A DNA stretch of 6,897 nucleotides from JBGVMW01 sp045125095 (lineage in GTDB: Bacteria; Bacillota; Clostridia; Lachnospirales; Lachnospiraceae), in the NCBI GenBank assembly GCA_045125095.1, contig JBGVMW010000282.1, positions 1 to 6,897 of the forward strand, in the 5' to 3' direction. This document shows, one piece after another, positions 1-6,705 of the stretch. The position numbers and the translations under genes are program-made. How positions within the stretch are numbered: the first letter of the stretch is position 1; each line of letters opens with the position of its first letter. The notes under the pieces were generated by a model. It was not told the origin of the DNA, ran no database searches, and worked only from the letters and a program-made list of their open reading frames with translations.

Positions 1-1
1 A

Positions 2-1345
2 GGCTTTGTGAATCTTGTAGGTTTATTCTTAGTAAAAGCAGGTGGCGCTCTTATTGATAACATGGCTCTCCTGTTTGTTATCGGCGTTGGTGTTGGTATG
101 TCCGAAGACAACGACGGTACAGGTGGTGTTGCTGCATTAGCTTCCTGGTTAATGATGACAACTCTTCTTAACACAGGCTTTGTTACAACAATTATGCCTT
201 CAGTTGCTGAAAGCGCAACAAAGACACTGGCATTTGACAAGATTGCTAACCCATTCATCGCAATCATCGCTGGTATCATTGGTTCTTCCTGCTACAACAA
301 ATTCAAATCTGCACAGTTACCAGACTGGTTATCATTCTTCAGTGGTAAACGTTGTGTAGCTATCGTAGCTGGTGGTGTTTCTATCGTTGTTTCTGTAGTA
401 TTACTGTTCGTATGGCCAATCGTATTCGGTGCTCTTATTGCTCTTGGTCAGGGCGTTGCTGGTATGGGCTTTGTTGGTGCAGGTATCTATGCATTCCTTA
501 ACCGTCTCTTAATCCCAACTGGTTTACATCACGCTCTTAACAACGTATTCTGGTTCGATACAATCGGTCTTGGTGACCTTGGTCACTTCTGGGCTGGCGA
601 AACATCTGCAGACGTATCTTGGTCACTTGGTATGTATATGTCAGGTTTCTTCCCATGTATGATGTTTGGTATTCCGGGTGCGGCATTGGCAATGATACAA
701 TCTGCAAAGAGCAATAAGAGAAAAGTAACAATTGGTCTTGTTGCTTCCGCAGCGGTGTGTGCATTTGTCTGTGGTGTTACAGAACCATTCGAATTCGGCT
801 TCATGTTCCTTGCTCCTGTATTATATGTAATCTATGCTGCATTATATGGTATTTTTACCGTGATAACAGTATTAGTTGGATTCCGTGCAGGTTTCAGTTT
901 CTCAGCAGGTGCAACAGATCTTCTGTTCTCCGCATCACTTCCGGCAGCACAGAACACATGGATGATTATTCCATTAGGACTTGCAGCATTTGTAGTATTT
1001 TATCTGGTGTTCCGCTTCGCAATCACCAAGTTTGATTTAAAAACGCCTGGACGAGAAGACGATGAGGAGGAACAAGAGAAAAAAATAGTTCTTGCAAATA
1101 ATAATTATACGGAAGTAGCGGCTGCTATTTTAGAAGGAATTGGTGGAAAAGAAAATGTTACAAGCATTGATAATTGTGTCACCAGACTTCGTCTTGAAAT
1201 AAAAGACAATACGTTGATAAATGAAAAAAAGATAAAAGCTGCTGGAGCATCAGGTGTTATCAGACCAGGTAAGACATCTGTACAAGTTGTAATAGGTACA
1301 AAAGTTCAATTTGTTGCAGATGAATTTAAAAAACTTTGCAAATGA
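2..1345 (+). CDS. nagE: PTS permease EIIC-EIIB, N-acetylglucosamine type (5' partial)
   Basis: Membrane permease of the phosphotransferase system, expected to import N-acetylglucosamine and release it in the cytoplasm as GlcNAc-6-phosphate. The reading frame is open to the left edge. The GTG at 8 is probably an internal Val codon, because the sequence begins inside the first part of EIIC (KAGGALIDNMALLF, matching E. coli NagE from about residue 42), so roughly 35-45 residues are missing. Numbering from the GTG, EIIC occupies about residues 1-345 as many hydrophobic segments, with the family signatures NRLLIPTGLHHALN and GVTEPFEF (Glu259). A charged linker follows (TPGREDDEEEQEKK). EIIB spans about 360-445, with the phosphorylated cysteine in DNCVTRLRLE (Cys390). 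There is no EIIA domain, so a separate EIIA of the glucose class must supply phosphate. The nagB and nagA genes directly downstream support the GlcNAc assignment; glucose or another amino sugar is the main alternative. Confidence 0.9.
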   Translation, partial: GFVNLVGLFLVKAGGALIDNMALLFVIGVGVGMSEDNDGTGGVAALASWLMMTTLLNTGFVTTIMPSVAESATKTLAFDKIANPFIAIIAGIIGSSCYNKFKSAQLPDWLSFFSGKRCVAIVAGGVSIVVSVVLLFVWPIVFGALIALGQGVAGMGFVGAGIYAFLNRLLIPTGLHHALNNVFWFDTIGLGDLGHFWAGETSADVSWSLGMYMSGFFPCMMFGIPGAALAMIQSAKSNKRKVTIGLVASAAVCAFVCGVTEPFEFGFMFLAPVLYVIYAALYGIFTVITVLVGFRAGFSFSAGATDLLFSASLPAAQNTWMIIPLGLAAFVVFYLVFRFAITKFDLKTPGREDDEEEQEKKIVLANNNYTEVAAAILEGIGGKENVTSIDNCVTRLRLEIKDNTLINEKKIKAAGASGVIRPGKTSVQVVIGTKVQFVADEFKKLCK

Positions 1346-1377
1346 AGATAACATAATTTAATCCCTTTAAAATACAG

Positions 1378-1413
1378 GGCACTGCTCATGGCCGGAGTGC
1401 CATGGGTGGTGCC
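1378..1413 (+). other. Strong 15-bp hairpin between permease and nagB
   Basis: The arms 1378-1392 and 1399-1413 pair over 15 consecutive positions around the six-base loop CGGAGT. Twelve pairs are Watson-Crick and three are G-U at 1383/1408, 1384/1407 and 1386/1405. The outer GGCAC/GTGCC and inner CATGGC/GCCATG blocks are perfect. No T-run follows on either strand, so it is not a standard intrinsic terminator. It lies in the 138-bp gap between the permease stop and nagB. Plausible roles, all inferred, are an mRNA processing or stability element that sets permease against enzyme levels, or part of a translational control. Confidence 0.6.
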
Positions 1414-1438
1414 GTAATTGTGCATATGGGCATCAGTT

Positions 1439-1454
1439 TTGCAAACGCCTATAA
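1439..1454 (+). promoter_or_regulatory. Candidate cre (CcpA) site upstream of nagB
   Basis: TTGCAAACGCCTATAA matches the Firmicutes cre consensus WTGNAARCGNWWWCAW except at positions 11 and 14. The core TTGCAAACG is intact. It lies 30 bp before the nagB start, next to the ribosome binding site, and catabolite repression of GlcNAc genes is a known CcpA role. I see no convincing -35/-10 pair close to it, so it could act as a roadblock within the transcript or be chance. Confidence 0.35.
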
Positions 1455-1483
1455 ATAAATAGTAGGAAAGGAAGGGCATGCAT

Positions 1484-2224
1484 ATGATTAGATTTGTACG
1501 GGCAAGAGATTATGATGATATGAGTAGAAAAGCTGCTAATATAATTAGTGCGCAAATTATTGTAAAACCAGACTCCGTGTTAGGGCTGGCAACAGGTTCT
1601 TCCCCAATCGGTGCATATAAATGTCTTGCGCATTGGTATGAGAAAGGAGATTTGGATTTTTCACAAGTTACAAGTGTAAATCTTGATGAATATAGAGGTC
1701 TTTCCCATGACAATGAGCAAAGCTATTATTATTTTATGGAAAGAAATTTATTTAGTAAAGTGAATATCAACCGGGAAAGGACATTTGTTCCAGATGGCAC
1801 AATTGAAGATGCAGAGGAAGCCAGCAGAAAGTATGATGAAATTATCAGTGCTACTGGTGGAGTGGATTTACAGCTTTTAGGCTTAGGACATAACGGACAT
1901 ATTGGATTTAATGAACCAGATGAAGTGTTTGCAAAAGGAACGCATTGTGTAAATTTAGCGAAGTCTACGATAGAAGCAAATGCAAGGTTTTTTGATTCCG
2001 TAGAGGAGGTCCCGACACAGGCCTATACTATGGGTATTCAGACAATCATGAATGCAAAACGTATTTTAGTTGTGGTAAGTGGTGTTGCGAAAGCAGAAAT
2101 TGTGGAAAAGGCTTTTTTTGGCGGAATTACTCCATGGGTTCCGGCATCAATTTTGCAGTTGCATAGAGATGTGACAGTTGTAGGTGACGAATTGGCACTT
2201 TCTAAGGTTGAGGATAGGATATAA
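1484..2224 (+). CDS. nagB: Glucosamine-6-phosphate deaminase
   Basis: Cytoplasmic enzyme that converts glucosamine-6-phosphate and water to fructose-6-phosphate and ammonia, the last step of amino-sugar entry into glycolysis. From the ATG at 1484 the product has 246 residues, the usual length for Bacillus-type NagB. Visible family motifs are the phosphate-binding LGLATGSSPIGAY (about 33-45), NLDEYRGL with the catalytic base Asp68, and LGLGHNGHIGFNEP with His139 and Glu144. As in B. subtilis NagB, Asn stands where E. coli has Asp141. ATANARYF-like substrate loop residues appear as EANARFF, followed by TMGIQTIM. An in-frame ATG at 1478 would add Met-His; 1484 is preferred because family N-termini begin at this point and the purine-rich AGGAAGG at 1469-1475 sits 8 bp before it. 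The gene is followed 13 bp later by nagA, so the two are cotranscribed. Confidence 0.96.
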   Translation: MIRFVRARDYDDMSRKAANIISAQIIVKPDSVLGLATGSSPIGAYKCLAHWYEKGDLDFSQVTSVNLDEYRGLSHDNEQSYYYFMERNLFSKVNINRERTFVPDGTIEDAEEASRKYDEIISATGGVDLQLLGLGHNGHIGFNEPDEVFAKGTHCVNLAKSTIEANARFFDSVEEVPTQAYTMGIQTIMNAKRILVVVSGVAKAEIVEKAFFGGITPWVPASILQLHRDVTVVGDELALSKVEDRI

Positions 2225-2237
2225 AACGAGGTGGAGT

Positions 2238-3383
2238 ATGATTATTAAAGGCAAAAAAATTTTTTCAGAGGATGGTGTATTTCTTGAAGGCAGTATAGAA
2301 ATCACAGAAAATAAAATCAGTAATATAATCTGGGGAAATGCAACGGAGGAATTGAGAAAAGAGGATGTCATTGATATAGGAAAGGAATATGTAATTCCAG
2401 GATTAGTAGATATTCATTTTCATGGATGCAATGGCGTTGATTTTTGTGATGGTACGATGGATGCAATCGAATGTATTGCACAATATGAATTAGAACAAGG
2501 CATCACCAGTATAGTACCTGCAACTATGACACTTTCTAAGGAGGAGCTGGCAAGAATCTTTGAAAAGGCGGGGAAGTATAAGTCGTCTGGTGGAAGTACG
2601 ATTCGCGGCATTACCATGGAAGGACCATTTGTTTCCATGGCAAAGAAGGGGGCGCAGAATGGCTCCTTTATTCACAAGCCGGATATGGAATTTTTTAGAG
2701 AAATGCAGAAGCTTTCTGGTGGAATGATTAAGCAGGTGGCAGTAGCACCGGAGGAAGATGTGGAATATGCTTTTATAGAAGAAGCAAGCAAAGAATGTGT
2801 GGTTTCTATTGCACATACGACAGCTGGCTATGAAATCGCCAAAGAAGCTTTTGAGAGAGGTGCTAGCCATGTAACACATTTGTTTAATGCAATGCCTGCG
2901 TTTCATCATAGAGATCCTGGAGTGATAGGAGCTTCTGCTGAGAATGACAAGGTGTTCGTGGAATTGATTTGTGATGGAGTACATATTCATCCATCTATGG
3001 TGCGTGCTGCTTTTTCGCTGTTTGGCGCGGAGAGAATTTGTATGATTAGTGACAGTATGATGGCTACCGGAATGAAGGATGGCGAGTATTCACTTGGAGG
3101 ACAAGCGGTTAAAGTAGTGGGAAAGGTGGCAACCCTAGAAGATGGAACGATTGCTGGTTCCGCGTCGAACTTGCATGATTGTCTGAGAACAGCAGTACTG
3201 CAAATGCACATTCCGTTGGAGGATGCAGTAAGGGCATGTACATTGACACCGGCACAATCATTAGGCTTAGATAAAGAATGCGGAAGCATCCGAGAGGGCA
3301 AAGAGGCAGATTTTATTATTTTAGATGAGAGTTTAAATATAAAAATGATAGTAAAAGGGGGAGAAATTGTATTAAAAAGATAA
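2238..3383 (+). CDS. nagA: N-acetylglucosamine-6-phosphate deacetylase
   Basis: Amidohydrolase-superfamily enzyme that removes acetate from GlcNAc-6-phosphate, feeding glucosamine-6-phosphate to NagB. The product has 381 residues, the normal length. Metal and catalytic residues are all present: the HxH motif in VDIHFHGCNGVDF (His60, His62), the metal ligand Glu128 in TMEGPF, His193 in IAHTTAGY, His214 in HVTHLFNAM, the substrate-binding HHRDPGVIGA (223-232), DGVHIHP, and the catalytic Asp272 in MISDSMMATG. The C-terminus carries the usual amidohydrolase G-S-I-R-E-G-K-E-A-D-F segment. The frame stays open upstream into nagB, but the ATG at 2238 is chosen because the family begins there and a GAGGTGG Shine-Dalgarno lies at 2228-2234. 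I see no clear intrinsic terminator after its stop. Confidence 0.96.
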   Translation: MIIKGKKIFSEDGVFLEGSIEITENKISNIIWGNATEELRKEDVIDIGKEYVIPGLVDIHFHGCNGVDFCDGTMDAIECIAQYELEQGITSIVPATMTLSKEELARIFEKAGKYKSSGGSTIRGITMEGPFVSMAKKGAQNGSFIHKPDMEFFREMQKLSGGMIKQVAVAPEEDVEYAFIEEASKECVVSIAHTTAGYEIAKEAFERGASHVTHLFNAMPAFHHRDPGVIGASAENDKVFVELICDGVHIHPSMVRAAFSLFGAERICMISDSMMATGMKDGEYSLGGQAVKVVGKVATLEDGTIAGSASNLHDCLRTAVLQMHIPLEDAVRACTLTPAQSLGLDKECGSIREGKEADFIILDESLNIKMIVKGGEIVLKR

Positions 3384-3431
3384 GGAATAGAGCAATCAGA
3401 ACGCTTTCTTATTTCTCTTATTGTAAAAATC

Positions 3432-3440
3432 TGGTACAAT
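3432..3440 (+). promoter_or_regulatory. Extended -10 promoter for the secreted-protein gene
   Basis: TGGTACAAT is an extended -10 (TGn plus TACAAT, five of six to TATAAT). No good -35 is visible at 17 bp, which is tolerated by extended -10 promoters. Initiation near 3447 would give a leader of about 80 nt. A second TATAAT at 3502-3507 is perfect but would start transcription almost at the ribosome binding site, so it is less likely. A short palindrome (TGTTTT-TTC-AAAACA, 3478-3492) lies between the two. Confidence 0.5.
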
Positions 3441-3527
3441 AGTAGATGATATCGAAAGAGATAACAATGCATTACTATGTTTTTTCAAAACAATAACAAT
3501 ATATAATATGAAAGAGTGGTAAATGGT

Positions 3528-5900
3528 ATGAATCTATGGAAAAACAGAGAGAGAAAGCTAATGGTGCTGGCTCTGACAACTGCCTTGGTAGGGAATATGA
3601 CAGACTTGTCTGCACTGACAGTATCGGCATCTGAGAAAACAGAAGCTGTCACTACAGTAGAAGGTGTCACGAATGAGATGTGTGAGACAAAGAGCAGTAG
3701 TCAGATTGACGGTATGGAAGTTATTGTATATGAAGAAGAGATTGAGATGGCGCCAGTGGAGACATCGGCGCTTCCGATTTCCCTGTACAGTTTAGAAGAT
3801 GGAGTGGTGTATTTAAAAAATACAAATGAGGTGAACTGGATTGATAGGATAGATACATCGGGTGCAGGGATAATCAAGGATTTTTATAATACACTTGTGG
3901 AAGCTTCTGATAATGATGGTGTGGATGACTTTCTGATTGAGGATAAATATTTAGAGGCAGAGGAAGGGTATAGTATAGAGGTTGTGCGTGTAACTGGTCA
4001 TGAAGACACAGAAGACGACGTGCAGGAGGTCTGTAGCACGAAGCTTTCAAATTACGCAAAATATATACGAGCTGCTTTTGATGCTTTTGACAGAGATTAT
4101 CCGGAAGTATTCTGGTTGTCGGGGGCTACCAAGTGTTCAGCAGGTATCTCTTGTGCTGGTAATGTGAAGACGGGATATAACTATACTCTTACAATCAATT
4201 TTCCGTTGATGACAAGCCAGGGATTTGATATTCGAGCAACAGACTATCAGAGCGAATCGGCAATTAAGACCGCAATCGCTACCAGAGATAACAAGGTCAA
4301 TGATTTGGTTAGTGCAGTTGCAGGCAAAGGGACATGGGAGAAACTTAGTTATTTTAATCAACAACTTACGCATACAAATCAATATAACACAAGCTCAAAC
4401 TTAAATTATATTGGACATGATTGCAGAGAATGTATTAGTGCTTTGGAGGGACGTACAGGAACTGTAGGACCTGTGTGCGAAGCCTATGCAAGAGCCTTTA
4501 AGGTGTTATGTGATGAGGTAGGTATTCCGTGCGTTTTGGTAGATGGAAATGCAAAGACTTCGTCTGGTTCATTAGGAGAAGCACATATGTGGAATTATGT
4601 ACAGGTGGGGGCAAGCTGGTATGGAGTGGATGTAACATGGAATGACCCGTCAGGTCTTAGTTCAGGTGCAGTATCTGGTGGGGAGAACGAGAATTGGTTT
4701 TTGGTAGGTTCAGAGACTACAATCCAAGGCATGACATTTGCATATTCTCATCCAGTAGCAAATCAGGCTTCGCAAGATGGCATTTGTTTCACAAATGGAC
4801 CAGTACTTAGCACGGAAAAATGTGATAAGAGTGAGTTAGATGCTTGTAATCATGTACAGGAAAAGATCTTCTATAGAGGAGATGGAGAATATGCACCTAC
4901 TTGTACCAACGCCGGACTGGGTCATAAGGAATGTACTAATTGTGGTGTAACAACAGAAAGCGAATTTGTAGTTGATGCATTGGGGCATACAGGAGGCACG
5001 GCAAGCTGTAAGAAGAAAGCAGTATGTAGCAGATGTCACCAGGAATATGGTACGGTAAACAGTAACAATCATGGAGAGACAGAGGTTCGGGGACAGGTGG
5101 TTGCAACCTGTGATGCAGTCGGCTATACAGGAGATACCTATTGTAAAGCTTGCGGAATAAAGATTTTGAATGGCTCACAAATTCCAGCATTAGAGCATTC
5201 TTACACAAGCAAAGTAACAAAGGAACCTACTATAACGACAGAGGGGGAGCAAACGTATAGCTGTAGTGTTTGTGGTGCAACAAAAAAAGAAGTCATAAGT
5301 AAATTGTCAGCAACGAAAGGAACGGTGTTCACTGACCAGAAATCAAAGGCACAGTACAAGATAACAAAATCCGGTACAAAAAATGGTACAGTTGAATACA
5401 TAAAACCAACAAATAAAAATGCAACGGTACTTACAATTCCAGCAACAGTTACATTAGGAGGCGTTACATACAAGGTAACAAGTGTTACGAAAAGTGCATG
5501 TGCAAATTTCAAAAAGCTTACTAAGGTTACAATCGGAAGTAATGTGGTAACGCTTGGTGCTAGTGCCTTCCGTGGTTGTACCAAACTAAAGACTGTTATA
5601 CTTGGAAAGAACGTAACAACGATTAATGAAAATGTGTTTTATAAATGTACAGCATTGACGCAGATTACAATACCAAGTAAAGTAAAGACGATTGGTAAAA
5701 ATGCATTCTTTGGCTGCAAGAAGCTGAAAACCATTACAATTACAACAACAAAGCTGACAACAAAAACAGTAGGAAAACAGGCATTTAAGGGCATTTATAG
5801 TAAGGTAACTATCAAGGTGCCAAAGAGCAAATATATTTCTTATGTAAGTCTCCTGAAGGCAAAAGGTGTGAGCAAGACGGCGAAGTTTAAGAAAAATTAA
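3528..5900 (+). CDS. Secreted transglutaminase-like protein with CxxC modules and BspA-type LRRs
   Basis: A 790-residue exported protein. The start at ATG 3528 is preferred over the in-frame GTG at 3516 because an AGAGTGG ribosome binding site at 3513-3519 fits it and the signal peptide begins there: basic KNRERK, hydrophobic core to about residue 27, and probable cleavage after VSA near residue 36. A linker and an accessory region (about 40-290, including YPEVFWL) lead to a transglutaminase-like domain with the full triad: Cys317 (GPVCEAYARAF), His353 (GEAHMWNYV) and Asp368 (WYGVDVTWNDP). Residues about 438-592 contain four CxxC modules (C469/C472, C500/C503, C539/C542, C579/C582) spaced 31-40 residues apart, the later ones with His and Gly-x-x-Tyr/Thr repeats, which suggests zinc or disulfide-bonded beads. 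Residues about 645-750 are LRR_5 (BspA-like) repeats, closing with a Lys-rich tail. No LPxTG anchor is present. The role is probably at the cell surface, in protein crosslinking, peptidase or adhesion; the substrate is unknown. Confidence 0.88.
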   Translation: MNLWKNRERKLMVLALTTALVGNMTDLSALTVSASEKTEAVTTVEGVTNEMCETKSSSQIDGMEVIVYEEEIEMAPVETSALPISLYSLEDGVVYLKNTNEVNWIDRIDTSGAGIIKDFYNTLVEASDNDGVDDFLIEDKYLEAEEGYSIEVVRVTGHEDTEDDVQEVCSTKLSNYAKYIRAAFDAFDRDYPEVFWLSGATKCSAGISCAGNVKTGYNYTLTINFPLMTSQGFDIRATDYQSESAIKTAIATRDNKVNDLVSAVAGKGTWEKLSYFNQQLTHTNQYNTSSNLNYIGHDCRECISALEGRTGTVGPVCEAYARAFKVLCDEVGIPCVLVDGNAKTSSGSLGEAHMWNYVQVGASWYGVDVTWNDPSGLSSGAVSGGENENWFLVGSETTIQGMTFAYSHPVANQASQDGICFTNGPVLSTEKCDKSELDACNHVQEKIFYRGDGEYAPTCTNAGLGHKECTNCGVTTESEFVVDALGHTGGTASCKKKAVCSRCHQEYGTVNSNNHGETEVRGQVVATCDAVGYTGDTYCKACGIKILNGSQIPALEHSYTSKVTKEPTITTEGEQTYSCSVCGATKKEVISKLSATKGTVFTDQKSKAQYKITKSGTKNGTVEYIKPTNKNATVLTIPATVTLGGVTYKVTSVTKSACANFKKLTKVTIGSNVVTLGASAFRGCTKLKTVILGKNVTTINENVFYKCTALTQITIPSKVKTIGKNAFFGCKKLKTITITTTKLTTKTVGKQAFKGIYSKVTIKVPKSKYISYVSLLKAKGVSKTAKFKKN

Positions 5901-5926
5901 AATAGTATATTAGAAATAAAAGAATT

Positions 5927-5964
5927 AATATCTCCAGTCAGAATGATGGCTGGAGATATTTTTT
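5927..5964 (+). terminator. Intrinsic terminator of the secreted-protein gene
   Basis: Arms AATATCTCCAG (5927-5937) and CTGGAGATATT (5950-5960) pair perfectly. Three further inner pairs (one T-G) leave the six-base loop at 5941-5946, and the stem runs into a T-tract at 5959-5964. It lies 27 bp after the stop codon. On the other strand the stem is followed by a broken T-rich stretch, so it may also weakly stop transcription of the convergent regulator gene. Its T-tract is shared with the left arm of the inverted repeat that follows. Confidence 0.92.
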
Positions 5965-6031
5965 ATATACTAGGAAATTGTAACAGTTCGTTGTATGATG
6001 TAATGTATGAAATTTCCTAGTATATAAAAAA
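5959..6031. repeat. 21-bp perfect inverted repeat with 31-bp spacer
   Basis: Bases 5959-5979 and 6011-6031 are exact reverse complements over all 21 positions, with the shared core TATACTAGGAAATT. The 31-bp spacer (5980-6010) shows no coding signal. The T-run is on the outside of the stem rather than after it, so this is not a terminator. The left arm begins in the T-tract of the preceding terminator, and the right arm supplies the TAG stop of the minus-strand regulator gene. It could be the end structure of a small mobile repeat or a recombination or binding site. Confidence 0.85.
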
Positions 6032-6091
6032 CTGATGCGCACGAATTTGAAAGGAACCTCCACTGCGTGCCAAATTCGGCGCGGCAAAGCG
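5959..6091. mobile_element. Putative small structured interspersed element disrupting the regulator gene
   Basis: This is an inferred unit of about 130 bp that joins the 21-bp inverted repeat (5959-6031) and a second strong hairpin at 6037-6082. In the second hairpin GCGC, a bulged A, and CGAATTTG pair with CAAATTCG and GCGC around a 21-base loop. The right boundary is set by the point at 6089-6094 where Crp/Fnr similarity of the minus-strand gene stops abruptly. There is no transposase and no room for one, so it would be a non-autonomous, MITE-like or REP-like element. No target-site duplication is recognisable, and the missing 3' part of the regulator gene is not found on the far side, so a deletion must have accompanied the event. 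Confidence 0.45.
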
Positions 6092-6652
6092 GGCAAGCTG
6101 CTCCCGGTTAAAAGGAATGTCAAATTCCTTGGATTGCTTCTGGCTGGCAAGCAGATTGAAATAGGTCAGGAGCTTTCCACGAAGGGATTTTTGAGTGAGA
6201 ATCTGTATTTTGGTATTCAAATTGATATTACTTACCGCCAGAGATTTCAAAATATTGTCTATCAGACGTAAGCGGTATTCCGAACCAAATTCCACATTTT
6301 GAAATAAATAGCGGATGTTGATGAACAGTATGGTGCAAGCCGTGATGGCACGGATATCGCAACGAAGGCGGTAAGTATCCTCTAAGCATGCATAAGATTC
6401 GCCAAAGGCTTCACCGGAACCGAGACGGATGACTATGGTATCATTTCCGCAGATAAAAGGATGTATGACATCTACCGTTCCATCTAAAATAATACCGGCA
6501 TAGCGGACGTTAGAACCGTTATCATATATGGTAGTTTCTGGTTCGAATTTTTTTATGTAACAAATATGTGAGTTCACAATAGATATCATATTTTCAGAAG
6601 AAATGCCTTGAAAAAAAGCTGTTTTATTTAGTATATTGATATTTTTTATCAT
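6017..6652 (-). CDS. Crp/Fnr-family regulator with truncated helix-turn-helix (probable pseudogene)
   Basis: The gene has an excellent start: AAGGAGG (6657-6663) four bases before the ATG at 6652-6650. Residues about 10-120 form a cyclic-nucleotide-binding-like beta roll (YAGIILDGTVDVI, GEAFGES at 80-86). The Arg-Ser pair that binds cAMP phosphate in E. coli CRP is not seen, so the ligand is unknown. A dimerisation helix follows (about 120-155), then the opening of the winged-helix domain (SLRGKLLTYFNLLASQ and FDIPFNREQLA, to Ala187). Family members continue here with a D-Y-L-x-V-D/N-R-S recognition helix and wing, about 35-40 more residues. Here they are replaced by 24 unrelated residues (RFAAPNLARSGGSFQIRAHQ and so on) ending at a TAG inside an inverted repeat. 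DNA binding by the normal mode is therefore probably lost. The gene converges on the secreted-protein gene. Confidence 0.85.
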   Translation of the reverse strand: MIKNINILNKTAFFQGISSENMISIVNSHICYIKKFEPETTIYDNGSNVRYAGIILDGTVDVIHPFICGNDTIVIRLGSGEAFGESYACLEDTYRLRCDIRAITACTILFINIRYLFQNVEFGSEYRLRLIDNILKSLAVSNINLNTKIQILTQKSLRGKLLTYFNLLASQKQSKEFDIPFNREQLARFAAPNLARSGGSFQIRAHQFFIY

Positions 6653-6668
6653 TTATCCTCCTTGAAAT

Positions 6669-6682
6669 GTTGCATATGCAAC
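6669..6682. promoter_or_regulatory. Perfect palindrome, candidate Crp/Fnr-type operator
   Basis: GTTGCATATGCAAC is a perfect 14-bp palindrome, 17 bp upstream of the regulator's start codon. It has the geometry of Fnr-type sites (five-base half-sites, four-base centre: GTTGC-ATAT-GCAAC). Its location between promoter and ribosome binding site suits autorepression. The binding protein is not established. Confidence 0.45.
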
Positions 6683-6705
6683 TGAAATACAAAAAATCAT
6701 GTGCT

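Noticed and set aside
1378..1413. Hairpin considered as a terminator of the permease transcript
   Set aside because: No T-run follows the stem on either strand (next bases are GTAATTGTG on the plus strand).
2490..2990. Long minus-strand open frame of 166 codons inside nagA
   Set aside because: It lies fully opposite the well-supported nagA frame, has no ribosome binding site and reads as low-quality protein rich in Cys, His and Ser.
3384..3527. Intrinsic terminator after nagA
   Set aside because: The only T-run (3480-3485) is preceded by no stable stem; only short, AT-rich pairings were found.
5201..5584. Minus-strand open frame of 127 codons opposite the LRR region
   Set aside because: Its hydrophobic look comes from the complement of Thr/Lys-rich repeats; no family resemblance or start signal.
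5959..6091. CRISPR repeat or attachment site
   Set aside because: There is only one palindromic unit, no direct-repeat series, and no integrase or cas gene in view.
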